Part shown: piece after piece, positions 35,722-44,591 of the stretch | How positions within the stretch are numbered: the stretch's first letter is position 1 | How the letters are laid out: each line of letters opens with the position of its first letter | From: Pseudomonas sp. Tri1 | Lineage (GTDB): Bacteria > Pseudomonadota > Gammaproteobacteria > Pseudomonadales > Pseudomonadaceae | DNA: 64,000 nt | Direction of reading: 5' to 3' | NCBI RefSeq assembly: GCF_017968885.1 | Contig: NZ_CP072913.1 | Span: 4,572,001 to 4,636,000, forward strand | Program-made: the position numbers and the translations under genes | Notes under the pieces: generated by a model | The model's database searches: none | What the model was told of the DNA's origin: nothing | What the model saw: only the letters and a program-made list of their open reading frames with translations

Positions 35722-36096
35722 CTATTTCCACGTTCCGATGACTTTACCGTCAGGAAAGCGCATTGCTTGGAGAGCGCCACCTCTTTTAGTTTCATCTTTC
35801 ATCGGGGCCAGTTGTATATCTACCTTATCGCCGGCCTTCAGCGTGTTCGCCTTCCATCCTTGGCGCATCAGGATGTTTGGTCCGCCTGCCTCAACAGCCC
35901 AGCTTTGGGGTTGCCCCTGATCATCCACATCAACGAATACCCAGACATGCGGATTTCGATATTGAACCTCAGCTACGATACCGCTGATTTCCACCATTTT
36001 ACTCATGTCAAAATCCGAGTAGGAATGATGAGCAAACGCAAAAGTAACGGGCACACCAATCAGGGCCAAACCAAGAAGTATAGATTTAATATTCAA
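35722..36096 (-). CDS. DUF6152 exported protein
   Basis: A 124-residue protein with a signal peptide (ILLGLALIGVPVTFAFA) and the mature start HHSYSDFDMSKMVEISGIVA, followed by YRNPHVWVFVDV and GGPNILMRQGW, all typical of DUF6152. These small periplasmic proteins have an OB-like pattern and unknown function and are often found beside exported catabolic proteins. It lies 71 bases after the next gene upstream, on the same strand. Confidence 0.75.
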   Translation of the reverse strand: MNIKSILLGLALIGVPVTFAFAHHSYSDFDMSKMVEISGIVAEVQYRNPHVWVFVDVDDQGQPQSWAVEAGGPNILMRQGWKANTLKAGDKVDIQLAPMKDETKRGGALQAMRFPDGKVIGTWK

Positions 36097-36167
36097 TTGA
36101 CGAACCCTTCATTATTATTCGCACTCAGACCAAAGTGCACGTATTGTGGAGGCGAACTCGCTATTGT

Positions 36168-37016
36168 TTATTTATTAGTCGAGGGTGGACTGCTTCGCTC
36201 AGGGATATTAGTGACTTCCCGACCGGTTGTCGGATCGATTGTTTCAGTGTTGTTGTCCTCACAAATGTACTCAAGAAATTCAGTCCCCTTCGGTGCGCGC
36301 ATCAAGATGATCGGATCCAATTTCCATGGCTTGGCGAGCGCCTGTGGGTCTTCAACCACGGTATCGACCTGAAGCATCCCGTCACCGTTGATGAAGATAC
36401 GTTCCTTGATGGTCATAAGTGGACTATGGCCCATCGCATCTTCAGCTTGGGCAAACTCCCCTAGCGTGGTTTCCTGGCGGACGTGTTTAGTTTCTACAAC
36501 CAGTACATCTCCCTCCCAGTGTCCAATTGAGCTCCCGCTAAACGTTGGTGGGACTTCTTCGGGATCGGGATGAGAGCGTCCATCCAAATAGATTCTGCGG
36601 GTCTCCTTGTAGAGCTCCTGAGACCAGTTGATCTGCTTGGGTGTTTGCAAGATCTCTACGGCGTACAGACTAGACATCATGGTCGGCATGCCGAGTAACT
36701 TGCATGTCGATTTGAACCCGACACCAAGTTTTGACAAAGCCTCGTTGCGCTTCTTGAAGCTCTCGAGGTACACGCCTTTATATTCAGGGAGGATACCGAA
36801 GAGCGGTTCCGGTGCCTCGCCAAGTGAGTCGTCCCCCTCTGATCCGGTAGCGCGACTCGATGGATCGAGTCCGGCACCAGGAGCCACCCAAAGGCCGCTG
36901 AGATCAGGTGGAGCGCTCCCTCCTGCAGCATTGGCCGACAACGAAAAAACGCTTGCTGTCACCAAAGTTGCAAGTGCTACTGCAACATAAGAAAACCGGA
37001 TCTTCCTGATGTTCAT
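36168..37016 (-). CDS. Exported hypothetical protein (RRIYLDGR type)
   Basis: Start 37016 (MNIRKIRFSYVAVALATLVT signal peptide) is chosen because earlier codons look non-coding. The 282-residue product has PDLSGLWVAPG after the signal peptide and later ETRRIYLDGRSHPDPEEVPP, GHWEGDVLVVET and KERIFINGDGML, a pattern seen in many exported proteins of unknown function that sit with DUF6152 genes. It probably belongs with the DUF6152 and porin genes as one exported set. Confidence 0.65.
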   Translation of the reverse strand: MNIRKIRFSYVAVALATLVTASVFSLSANAAGGSAPPDLSGLWVAPGAGLDPSSRATGSEGDDSLGEAPEPLFGILPEYKGVYLESFKKRNEALSKLGVGFKSTCKLLGMPTMMSSLYAVEILQTPKQINWSQELYKETRRIYLDGRSHPDPEEVPPTFSGSSIGHWEGDVLVVETKHVRQETTLGEFAQAEDAMGHSPLMTIKERIFINGDGMLQVDTVVEDPQALAKPWKLDPIILMRAPKGTEFLEYICEDNNTETIDPTTGREVTNIPERSSPPSTNK

Positions 37017-37223
37017 AGGTTTTATCTGCGCCTTCAATGGTTTATAGAAGTAGATAGTGCGCGAAATGGCACCCATCCCTCTTTGTACCAATCCTCTGCA
37101 TACGGAGTGATCAAGCTTTGACCAATGATACTGAGGGCGAAGGAACATGATTAACCCAAATCGGCATTTCGTATGCTGTTGCGATGAGGAGCCCGACTGA
37201 AAAGGACTGGAGAGTACGGAAAA

Positions 37224-37313
37224 GGGGATAGATTTATTTTTATGCCAGCTGATCCAAGAGAATCCATTCGATAAAAACTCTCAACGCAGCGAAACAAAAA
37301 ATAAATCTGTTCC
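37224..37313. mobile_element. 90-base TIR element (MITE-like), complete copy
   Basis: The element begins GGGGATAGATTTATTTTT and ends with the near-perfect inverted match AAAATAAATCTGTTCCC. It has no gene. Its internal ~60 bases recur at 38.55 kb. Confidence 0.65.
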
Positions 37314-37386
37314 CTTCTCCATTCCGTTAGCATCAGCGCTGCCGCGAGTTCTAAAGATAATTATCTTCTGGTGTGATACTTCGTGT

Positions 37387-38022
37387 TCAGCACTTGAAAA
37401 GTACATTGCACCGGGTACACCACCGTTCAGCGGCGCTCCGGTTCATTGGAAAACGGAGAAGAGGATGACTTGTATCGGCAACCGTCAAAACCAGCGAGAA
37501 TCTTATGAATCTACGCCGAATCTCGTCGGCTGGAACACTCATGCCCGCCCCATCGACTATCTGAAGAACCCCGCCCGACACCTTGCGGTCAATCTGTTGC
37601 CACTCACACTGCCAGCCTGTTACCCACGTGAGGTCCCGAATTTGATAGTCGCCGGTGGCGCTTTGGCATTGAGCGAGTTTCTTGTTGGAGAGGTCAAAGG
37701 CAAAAAATATGGGGCTTGGATAGCCGAGCAGCTGAGTATCGTCAAGGCTCAGACCTTCTTTTAGGTTGATGGATGCTATAAGTGCTTTTGCTCGTCTCTT
37801 GCGCCGTATCAAATGCCATATGGCGAGGCAAAAAATAGAAACAGAAGCCAGGAAGAGCTGACGTCCTTCGACTGTAAGCTTATCGGGCGAAAACTCTATC
37901 ATGCCCCATAAGAGTCCTATCGTCGCAAGCCCCGATAACCAAGCGGCGGGGATCACTACACTGTTAGCGAGGCTAGCTCCGAGCGTCCTCAAACAGCTTG
38001 TCATAACTGTATCCAATATCAT
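37387..38022 (-). CDS. Hypothetical membrane protein
   Basis: A 211-residue protein with hydrophobic segments near the N-terminus (LANSVVIPAAWLSGLATIGL) and at residues ~56-70 (LFLASVSIFCLAIWHLI), followed by a basic RRKRRAKAL stretch and a soluble C-terminal domain of about 135 residues. No family recognised. The gene lies between two copies of the TIR element and next to an IS110 relic, so it was possibly acquired. Confidence 0.5.
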   Translation of the reverse strand: MILDTVMTSCLRTLGASLANSVVIPAAWLSGLATIGLLWGMIEFSPDKLTVEGRQLFLASVSIFCLAIWHLIRRKRRAKALIASINLKEGLSLDDTQLLGYPSPIFFAFDLSNKKLAQCQSATGDYQIRDLTWVTGWQCEWQQIDRKVSGGVLQIVDGAGMSVPADEIRRRFIRFSLVLTVADTSHPLLRFPMNRSAAERWCTRCNVLFKC

Positions 38023-38044
38023 CTATAGAAGAGCTCGTAGGTTA

Positions 38045-38458
38045 TCACTCACAGAGTGCTAACTTATAGGACTTTCGTTTACGCGCCGAATCTCGTAGCG
38101 CTCGTTCATGCGGCGGATGAATATAGCCCGTCGGCAGAATCCCCAGTCGCAACAAATACGCGAGGAATACTGCATCATCCTTATCGTCCGAGTGTTTCAA
38201 ACCGTCATAGCGTTTCATCGCCACCGGGTTCGCCAATTTGACGTTCAAGCCCGCAGCCATAAGGCCGTCGACCAGCCAATATCAGTTGTACGTCGACTCG
38301 ACCACCACGCCGCCCAACTCGTCACGGTGCAGATCGAGGAGAGCGATTATCAGCACTAGTTCATTGGGACAGCGTCAGCTCACCAGGACTCTGTCCATTT
38401 CGTCGGTAACCACGACAACACTATTGTTCGAATGCAGGTCTATGCCACAGAATTTCAT
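38045..38458 (-). pseudogene. IS110-family transposase remnant, N-terminal half
   Basis: Starting at the ATG at 38458 the minus strand reads MKFCGIDLHSNNSVVVVTDE, the DEDD-type N-terminus of IS110 transposases, then meets two in-frame stops. Further on it reads MAAGLNVKLANPVAMKRYDG and LKHSDDKDDAVFLAYLLRLG, also typical of the family. The frame ends near residue 140, so the C-terminal serine domain is lost. It is a dead element. Confidence 0.8.
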
Positions 38459-38542
38459 CACGGCATCCTCAGCAAAAGTCTAAGTTCGCACCTTGAATTT
38501 TGCGCCACCTCTGTGAGCTGGGGAGGTCGGCCAGATGATTCT

Positions 38543-38624
38543 CAGATTTATTTTCTAGCTCGCTGCCAGTTGATCCAAGCGAATCCATTCGATAAAAACT
38601 CTCAGCGCAGCGAAGCAAAAAAAA
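38543..38624. mobile_element. TIR element, second copy with degraded right end
   Basis: About 70 bases (CAGATTTATTTT, then TGATCCAAG.GAATCCATT and CGATAAAAACTCTCA) match the element at 37.22 kb. The right end has become a C run instead of the inverted repeat. Confidence 0.6.
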
Positions 38625-38670
38625 CCGCCCCCCCCTTTTCGCTGCTGAAACAGTACGTGGCATCTAAAAT

Positions 38671-39420
38671 TTATCGAGGCCCGCGAAACTGATGATTTGC
38701 ATCCCCACTCACGATGGATAAAAAATATTCTTTGAATGCTTCTTCAAAAACACCTGAAGTAGGAAATACACTTACAGAAATGTCAACAAAGCTGAATTGA
38801 TAAATTCTATTCAACACATCACAGACTTTAATCATATATTTAGCAGGATGCTCCTCATCAAAACCCGTAGGAGTAAAACCGTCCAAATATATTTGCTGAC
38901 AATCGCTTTGCAGATTACGCATCTGCATACTACTCGACAACTGCATAGCAGTTATTACCCACCGATGAATCCCTATTGAATTTTTATAACCCCCATGAGA
39001 AAAATTACCCAAAGCAGTATAAGTATTTTCCCAAGAACGCAAGCACTCCCCAGTGCCTATAATTGAGAACGGTTTAGTTAAATCTCTATTATTGGGAAAA
39101 ATATCATCATAGAGCTTTGTACCATTATAGAAAACAACCCCCAAATCACGCTCAACCTGCTGAAGGAGCTCATCGAAGTGTTTTTTGTGGGAGGTCAACT
39201 CGTTGAATCTAGTCGCACTGCGACTTTGGATTGCTGCGTCCTTCGAAATTTTTGCACTTTGCCAAGCAGCTACCGCCGCAGCAAATGTTCCTATGGCAGA
39301 AACTATTCCCACAAAATCGGTCATACTTATTTTGCCAGGGATAATTTTAAAAAAAATACCTCCCGCTATAAACAGTCCAAAACTGACACACCAAACTACC
39401 CAATCAGGTCCTCGCCGCAC
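38671..39420 (-). CDS. Hypothetical protein with two N-terminal membrane helices
   Basis: 249 residues: helix 1 VVWCVSFGLFIAGGIFF, helix 2 FVGIVSAIGTFAAAVAAW, then a polar helix (SAKISKDAAIQSRSATRFNE) and a soluble domain of about 165 residues. Clearly AT-rich compared with the flanking core. The layout (two membrane helices plus a cytoplasmic helical domain) is seen in several accessory-genome membrane proteins, some in phage-defence loci, but nothing specific supports that here. No family recognised. Confidence 0.55.
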   Translation of the reverse strand: MRRGPDWVVWCVSFGLFIAGGIFFKIIPGKISMTDFVGIVSAIGTFAAAVAAWQSAKISKDAAIQSRSATRFNELTSHKKHFDELLQQVERDLGVVFYNGTKLYDDIFPNNRDLTKPFSIIGTGECLRSWENTYTALGNFSHGGYKNSIGIHRWVITAMQLSSSMQMRNLQSDCQQIYLDGFTPTGFDEEHPAKYMIKVCDVLNRIYQFSFVDISVSVFPTSGVFEEAFKEYFLSIVSGDANHQFRGPR

Positions 39421-39568
39421 TCAATTCCCCTCTCATTCAAAAACTTTAAAAAAGTAGCAACAAACCACAGCGTCCAGCTCTCACCTAACTCTGATCGCTA
39501 CCCTCAACGCAGCGCTCTAGCGCAAGATAACGGGAGTCAAGTGCCCGCTCGACGGCGGGCTGTGCTTA

Positions 39569-40219
39569 TTAGTTTTTGCAGACCACCTGCGTAGGCGCAG
39601 CAGGCGTCAACTTTTGGGGAATCACAATGGAAGTGCCAGGCACCGCGCTCAGCTCGAGAACCGCCAACATGCAAATAAGCGCTTGCTCGCCATCTTTGCC
39701 TGGTCTGCTATCCACCCCTACCACCGCTTCGTAGTCTTTCCCTGGCTCCAGCTTGTAAACGAGCGCCTGGCCACCACAGGACCGGTAAGAACTGCCATTG
39801 CCCGCAATGGTCGCGCCCAGGGTTGCAATTTGAAATGGCAAATCCGTCCTAACGCGATACTCGGTTACGACCTCTTTATAGGCCCCTTCCCCCATCCGAA
39901 TTGCAGGGACGTACTGGATAAGACTGGGCCAAACTCTTTTCGGTATGCCAATGCTCGCCGACTTCAGGGGATACTGCGGATAATTGATGTTCGCCGTACC
40001 GTCCGACCCGAAACGTCCGGCTTCAGCCATCTTGTGCCGGGTAGCAGGAGCGCAACTGCCGATGATGCTGTCTCCATACGCATCGGAGTTCGTGATAACG
40101 CGAACACGCGCCATTCCCTCTGATTGAGTAGGCTCTTCGTATGGAACTGAAGGTATTCCAGAGCAACCAGCAAGTGCTATAGAAAGAAAAGTTAGGGAAG
40201 TGACAACCCGCATGACCAT
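39569..40219 (-). CDS. Lipoprotein, unknown function
   Basis: 216 residues with a lipobox (FLSIALAGC) and a mature part containing four further cysteines (IIGSCAPATRH, YRSCGGQAL, LICMLAVL, VVCKN). It lies 79 bases from the 3' end of tRNA-Val. No family recognised. Confidence 0.6.
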   Translation of the reverse strand: MVMRVVTSLTFLSIALAGCSGIPSVPYEEPTQSEGMARVRVITNSDAYGDSIIGSCAPATRHKMAEAGRFGSDGTANINYPQYPLKSASIGIPKRVWPSLIQYVPAIRMGEGAYKEVVTEYRVRTDLPFQIATLGATIAGNGSSYRSCGGQALVYKLEPGKDYEAVVGVDSRPGKDGEQALICMLAVLELSAVPGTSIVIPQKLTPAAPTQVVCKN

Positions 40220-40238
40220 GTCCTTATGTGTGCGCCAA

Positions 40239-40268
40239 CAAAAAAGGGCCCACCTTTCGGTGGGCCCT
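40239..40268 (-). terminator. Terminator of tRNA-Val(GAC)
   Basis: On - the stem GGGCCCACC/GGTGGGCCC with loop GAAA is followed by a run of seven T. Confidence 0.85.
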
Positions 40269-40298
40269 TCTAGACCGCCCAGCAGAGCGGATTTTGTT

Positions 40299-40375
40299 TG
40301 GTAGGCGCGATTGGACTCGAACCAACGACCCCCACCATGTCAAGGTGGTGCTCTAACCAACTGAGCTACGTGCCT
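40299..40375 (-). tRNA. tRNA-Val (anticodon GAC)
   Basis: A 77-base cloverleaf on - with encoded CCA at 40299-40301, anticodon stem CCACC/GGTGG around TTGACAT (anticodon GAC), and T-arm GGTTCGAGTCC. Its 3' end faces the accessory region 25.4-40.2 kb. Confidence 0.95.
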
Positions 40376-40388
40376 GCTGTGAGGCGGC

Positions 40389-40416
40389 ATTCTACGGAAT
40401 TCCGGAGGGGTGTCAA
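40389..40416 (-). promoter_or_regulatory. Sigma70 promoter of tRNA-Val(GAC)
   Basis: On -: TTGACA, 16-base spacer, TAGAAT, followed by a GC-rich discriminator about 14 bases before the tRNA. Confidence 0.75.
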
Positions 40417-40558
40417 CACCTTTTTTTCACCTAACCCTATGAATATGCAAAATATTTAATTTCGCCAATGCGACGAAGATTTTGCGGTGGCTGGCGGCCA
40501 ATTTTTATCTCGGGTAGGATCGGCGCATTCGTAAAAAATATAAAACAGAGGTTGCAGA

Positions 40559-41842
40559 ATGGCGAACACATCCTATCCAGCGTCCTATTACGCCGCGTCG
40601 GCCAACCCGGTTCCTCCGCGCCCTGCCTTGCAGGATGACGTCGAGACGGATGTTTGCGTGATCGGCGCTGGTTACACCGGCCTGTCTTCTGCGCTGTTTT
40701 TGCTGGAAAACGGTTTCAAGGTGACGGTGCTTGAAGCGGCGAAGGTCGGCTTTGGGGCTTCGGGTCGCAACGGCGGGCAGATCGTTAACAGTTACAGCCG
40801 CGACATTGATGTGATCGAGCGTAGCGTTGGCCCTCAACAGGCGCAGCTGCTGGGCAATATGGCGTTCGAGGGTGGACGGATTATTCGCGAGCGGGTGGCG
40901 AAGTATCAGATTCAGTGTGATTTGAAGGACGGTGGCGTATTCGCGGCCATCACTGCCAAGCAAATGGGCCATTTGGAGTCGCAGAAGCGTTTATGGGAGC
41001 GTTTCGGGCATACCCAGCTGGAGCTGCTGGATCAGCGCCGTATACGCGAGGTGGTGGCTTGCGAGGAGTATGTGGGCGGGATGCTGGACATGAGCGGCGG
41101 GCATATTCATCCGCTCAACCTGGCCTTGGGTGAAGCGGCGGCCGTGGAGTCCCTTGGCGGGGTGATTTATGAACAGTCGCCGGCGGTGCGCATCGAGCGC
41201 GGTGCCAGCCCGGTTGTGCATACGCCGCAGGGCAAGGTCAGGGCCAAGTTCATTATCGTGGCCGGCAATGCTTACCTGGGTAATCTGGTGCCAGAGCTGG
41301 CGGCCAAATCCATGCCTTGCGGTACCCAGGTGATCGCCACCGAGCCGTTGGGCGATGAGCTGGCTCATAGCCTGCTGCCCCAGGATTACTGCGTGGAAGA
41401 CTGCAACTACCTGCTCGACTACTACCGACTGACGGGGGACAAGCGTCTGATCTTCGGCGGTGGCGTGGTGTATGGCGCGCGGGATCCGGCGAATATTGAA
41501 GCGATCATTCGCCCGAAGATGCTCAAGGCATTTCCGCAGCTCAAGGACGTGAAGATCGATTACGCCTGGACCGGAAATTTCCTGCTGACGCTGTCGCGTC
41601 TTCCGCAGGTCGGGCGCCTGGGGGATAACATTTATTATTCCCAGGGCTGCAGCGGTCATGGCGTGACGTATACGCATTTGGCAGGCAAGGTTCTGGCTGA
41701 GGCGCTGCGTGGTCAGGCTGAGCGTTTTGATGCGTTTGCCGACCTGCCGCACTACCCCTTCCCCGGCGGTCAGTTGTTGCGCACGCCGTTCGCGGCGATG
41801 GGGGCTTGGTATTACGGGTTGCGGGATAAATTGGGGTTCTGA
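40559..41842 (+). CDS. FAD-dependent oxidoreductase, PuuB-like gamma-glutamylputrescine oxidase
   Basis: 427 residues of the DAO/glycine-oxidase fold. The N-terminus carries the dinucleotide motif VCVIGAGYTGLSSALFL (around residue 32), then GFGASGRNGGQIV, and near the end NIYYSQGCSGHGVTYTHLAG. This is the pattern of PuuB/OrdL-type oxidases that oxidise gamma-glutamylputrescine or similar amines. No other put/puu gene is adjacent, so the exact substrate is uncertain. It stands between tRNA genes. Confidence 0.75.
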   Translation: MANTSYPASYYAASANPVPPRPALQDDVETDVCVIGAGYTGLSSALFLLENGFKVTVLEAAKVGFGASGRNGGQIVNSYSRDIDVIERSVGPQQAQLLGNMAFEGGRIIRERVAKYQIQCDLKDGGVFAAITAKQMGHLESQKRLWERFGHTQLELLDQRRIREVVACEEYVGGMLDMSGGHIHPLNLALGEAAAVESLGGVIYEQSPAVRIERGASPVVHTPQGKVRAKFIIVAGNAYLGNLVPELAAKSMPCGTQVIATEPLGDELAHSLLPQDYCVEDCNYLLDYYRLTGDKRLIFGGGVVYGARDPANIEAIIRPKMLKAFPQLKDVKIDYAWTGNFLLTLSRLPQVGRLGDNIYYSQGCSGHGVTYTHLAGKVLAEALRGQAERFDAFADLPHYPFPGGQLLRTPFAAMGAWYYGLRDKLGF

Positions 41843-41968
41843 GAACAACAACACATCGCCAAAGGGCTGCTTCGCAGCCCTGCGGGGCGGTGCGACGTTT
41901 CGCTAAATCCCCTCGCCACAGCAAGCTCCCTCGCCAGGGGCTTTTCCAATCTTTCAAATCCCGAAAAC

Positions 41969-41998
41969 AAAAAACCCCGGTCTTTCGACCAGGGTCTT
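41969..41998 (-). terminator. Terminator of the tRNA-Val/Asp/Asp operon
   Basis: On - the stem CCCTGGTC/GACCGGGG with loop GAAA is followed by six T. On + it is a hairpin ending in GGGTCTTTG, so it may also stop the oxidase transcript. Confidence 0.75.
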
Positions 41999-42070
41999 TG
42001 CTATCGACTAGAAGTAGCTTTGCAGCTTTCTTCCTAGCTTCAAGGCGTTCAGTGGGCCTCGAAGCAGATA

Positions 42071-42147
42071 TGGCGCAGCGGACGGGACTCGAACCCGCGA
42101 CCCCCGGCGTGACAGGCCGGTATTCTAACCGACTGAACTACCGCTGC
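42071..42147 (-). tRNA. tRNA-Asp (anticodon GTC), copy 2
   Basis: A 77-base gene with encoded CCA and anticodon loop CTGTCAC; identical to the copy at 42237-42313. Confidence 0.95.
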
Positions 42148-42236
42148 GTATCGCTATGGACTTGCGTCCAGTTAACTCGTCTGACCTAAACCCTTGGGTT
42201 TGGATCTCGAACCAGGCGAACCTGCTTCGGAAAATA

Positions 42237-42313
42237 TGGCGCAGCGGACGGGACTCGAACCCGCGACCCCCGGCGTGACAGGCCGGTATTCTAACCGACT
42301 GAACTACCGCTGC
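42237..42313 (-). tRNA. tRNA-Asp (anticodon GTC), copy 1
   Basis: A 77-base gene with encoded CCA, identical to the downstream copy; the second gene of the tRNA operon. Confidence 0.95.
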
Positions 42314-42371
42314 GCGTCGGTGGAGGCTTTTGACAGCTTCCATCTTGCTTTCGCAAGACTCTCGTAAAACA

Positions 42372-42447
42372 TGGTGGGTGATGACGGGATCGAACCGCCG
42401 ACATTCTGCTTGTAAGGCAGACGCTCTCCCAGCTGAGCTAATCACCC
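42372..42447 (-). tRNA. tRNA-Val (anticodon TAC)
   Basis: A 76-base gene with encoded CCA, anticodon stem CTGCC/GGCAG-type and anticodon TAC, T-arm GGTTCGATCC. First gene of the tRNA operon, 14 bases after the predicted transcription start. Confidence 0.95.
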
Positions 42448-42468
42448 TTTGCTTCGTTGAGGCCGCGA

Positions 42469-42497
42469 AATTTACGCAGGTACCGAAGCTAAGTCAA
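42469..42497 (-). promoter_or_regulatory. Sigma70 promoter of the tRNA operon
   Basis: On -: TTGACT, 17-base spacer, TAAATT, then a GC-rich discriminator (CGCGGCC), typical of stringently controlled stable RNA genes. Confidence 0.8.
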
Positions 42498-42551
42498 TAG
42501 CAGGGTTGGATTTTTTTCAAAAACAGTTTCAAACGGCACCCGCAACCGCAC

Positions 42552-43325
42552 TCACTTATAAATCATTTTCTTGGTCATGCCGCCGTCCACCACAAACTCC
42601 TGGCCCGTGACGAAACCGGCGTTGCGCGACAACAGCCACGCTACCATCGCCGCCACGTCCTCTACCGTGCCGACCCTGCCCGCCGGATGCTGGGCGTGAT
42701 CGGCGTCGGTCAGCGGCTGCGCACGCCGCACGGACGGATCCCGGGCGTCGATCCAACCAGGGCTGACAGCATTGACCCGGATCTCCGGCCCGAGGCTGAT
42801 CGCCAAGGCGTGAGTCAGGGCCAACAAGCCACCCTTGCTCGCCGCATAGGCCTCGGTGTCGGGTTCCGATTGCGCGGCACGGGTCGAGGCCAGGTTGACG
42901 ATGGCGCCGTTGTGGGCGCGCAGGTAGGGCGCACAGTGCTTGGCCAGCAGCATCGGCCCGCCCAGGTTCACCGCCAGGACGCGATTCCAGTAAGCCAGGT
43001 CCAGGCTTTCCAGGGTGATGTTGTGCGGGTCGGCGATGGCCGCGTTGCACACCAGCGCATCAAGACGCCCGAACTGCCCAAGCACTTCGGCAATGCAGGT
43101 GGCGACTTGTGACTCGTCCGCCACGTCCATGGCGATGAACCAGGCGTTATCACCCAACGTCTTCGTAACCTTGGAACCGCGCTCACGATCCAGGTCGGTC
43201 AGCACCACCTGCCAGCCTTCACAGATCAACCAGGCGGCGATGCCCAGGCCGATGCCGCGTGCAGCGCCCGTAACCAGTGCTACCCGGCCATGAGTGCCGC
43301 TCGGCGGCGTTGCCAGCTCGATCAC
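42552..43325 (-). CDS. SDR-family oxidoreductase
   Basis: A 257-residue short-chain dehydrogenase: cofactor motif VTGAARGIG (residues ~19-27), NAA in LVCNAAIA, catalytic YAASK with upstream Ser in NLASTRA, and the VNAVSPGWI segment. It overlaps the metZ stop by 4 bases, so it is transcribed with metZ. In Pseudomonas this pair is conserved; the substrate of the reductase is unknown. Confidence 0.85.
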   Translation of the reverse strand: MIELATPPSGTHGRVALVTGAARGIGLGIAAWLICEGWQVVLTDLDRERGSKVTKTLGDNAWFIAMDVADESQVATCIAEVLGQFGRLDALVCNAAIADPHNITLESLDLAYWNRVLAVNLGGPMLLAKHCAPYLRAHNGAIVNLASTRAAQSEPDTEAYAASKGGLLALTHALAISLGPEIRVNAVSPGWIDARDPSVRRAQPLTDADHAQHPAGRVGTVEDVAAMVAWLLSRNAGFVTGQEFVVDGGMTKKMIYK

Positions 43326-44533
43326 AAGGCCGCCAACCCGCGAGCCAGATCAGTTTGCAGGTCGGCCACGTCTTCCAGGCCGACCGCGACACGGATCAGG
43401 CTGTCGCGGATGCCCGCCGCTTCACGCTCCTGGGGCGACAGACGGCCGTGGGAGGTGGTGCTCGGATGGGTGATGGTGGTTTTGCTGTCACCCAGGTTGG
43501 CGGTGATGGAGATCAGCCGGGTCGCGTCGATGAAGCGCCAGGCGCCCTCCTTGCCCCCCTTGACCTCGAAGCTCACCACCGCACCGAAACCACGCTGCTG
43601 ACGCGCAGCCAGGTCATGCTGCGGATGGCTCTTGAGGCCGGCGTAATGCACTTTCTCGATGCCGTCCTGCTGCTCCAGCCACTCAGCCAGAACCTGGGCG
43701 TTGGCGCAATGGGCTTTCATGCGCAGGCCCAGGGTTTCCAGGCCCTTGAGGAAGATCCAGGCGTTGAATGGGCTGAGGGTCGGCCCGGCGGTACGCAAGA
43801 AGCCCACCACCTCTTTCATCTGTTCGCTACGACCGGCCACCACGCCGCCCATGCAACGGCCCTGGCCATCGATGAACTTGGTCGCCGAATGCACCACCAC
43901 GTCCGCACCCAGCTTCAGCGGCTGTTGCAGCGCCGGAGTGCAGAAGCAGTTATCGACCACCAGCATGGCGCCCTTGGCGTGGGCGATTTCCGCCAGCGCG
44001 GCGATATCCACCAGCTCGGCCAGGGGGTTGGAGGGCGATTCGACGAACAGCAGCTTGGTATTGGCCTTGATGGCGCCGTCCCAACCGGACAAGTCCGCCA
44101 GAGGCACGTAATCGACGTCCACACCGAAGCGCTTGAAGTACTTCTCGAACAGGCTGATGGTCGAGCCGAAGACGCTACGCGAAACCAGCACATGGTCACC
44201 GGCGCTGCACAGGCTCATCACCACGGCCATGATTGCCGCCATGCCGGTGGCAGTGGCCACGGCTTGCTCGGCGCCTTCCAGGGCGGCAATGCGCTCCTCG
44301 AAAGCCCGCACGGTCGGGTTGGTGTAGCGCGAGTAAACGTTGCCCGGCACTTCACCGGCAAACCGTGCCGCCGCATCGGCAGCGGTGCGGAACACGTAGC
44401 TGGAGGTGAAGAACATCGGTTCGCCATGTTCGGCTTCCGGTGTACGGTGCTGACCAGCGCGAACCGCCAGGGTATCGAACGCTACGCCTTCAAGGTCGCT
44501 GTCCAGCCGACCGGCATCCCAATCCTGACTCAT
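43322..44533 (-). CDS. metZ: O-succinylhomoserine sulfhydrylase
   Basis: A 403-residue PLP enzyme of the Cys/Met metabolism family. The lysine that binds PLP lies in [12 protein letters not shown], with [20 protein letters not shown] near the N-terminus and [13 protein letters not shown] in the middle. In Pseudomonas MetZ makes homocysteine from O-succinylhomoserine and sulfide. It lies downstream of purF, with a hairpin between them, and upstream of a coupled SDR gene. Confidence 0.95.
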   Translation of the reverse strand: MSQDWDAGRLDSDLEGVAFDTLAVRAGQHRTPEAEHGEPMFFTSSYVFRTAADAAARFAGEVPGNVYSRYTNPTVRAFEERIAALEGAEQAVATATGMAAIMAVVMSLCSAGDHVLVSRSVFGSTISLFEKYFKRFGVDVDYVPLADLSGWDGAIKANTKLLFVESPSNPLAELVDIAALAEIAHAKGAMLVVDNCFCTPALQQPLKLGADVVVHSATKFIDGQGRCMGGVVAGRSEQMKEVVGFLRTAGPTLSPFNAWIFLKGLETLGLRMKAHCANAQVLAEWLEQQDGIEKVHYAGLKSHPQHDLAARQQRGFGAVVSFEVKGGKEGAWRFIDATRLISITANLGDSKTTITHPSTTSHGRLSPQEREAAGIRDSLIRVAVGLEDVADLQTDLARGLAAL

Positions 44534-44565
44534 GCTGTCACTCCTGAAATCGGTTTAAACGCAAA

Positions 44566-44587
44566 CCGGCCCCTCAGGGCCGGTTGG
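44566..44587 (-). terminator. Hairpin between purF and metZ
   Basis: AACCGGCCC/GGGGCCGGTT stem followed on - by TTGCGTTT. The T run is imperfect, so termination may be partial. Confidence 0.55.
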
Positions 44588-44591
44588 TTAA

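Noticed and set aside
38045-38458. IS110 relic as a source of a functional bridge RNA
   Set aside because: The transposase is truncated with internal stops and no element ends are visible.
42071-42313. Tandem repeat of about 166 bases as a duplication of unknown type
   Set aside because: It is simply two identical tRNA-Asp genes in one operon; the spacers differ.
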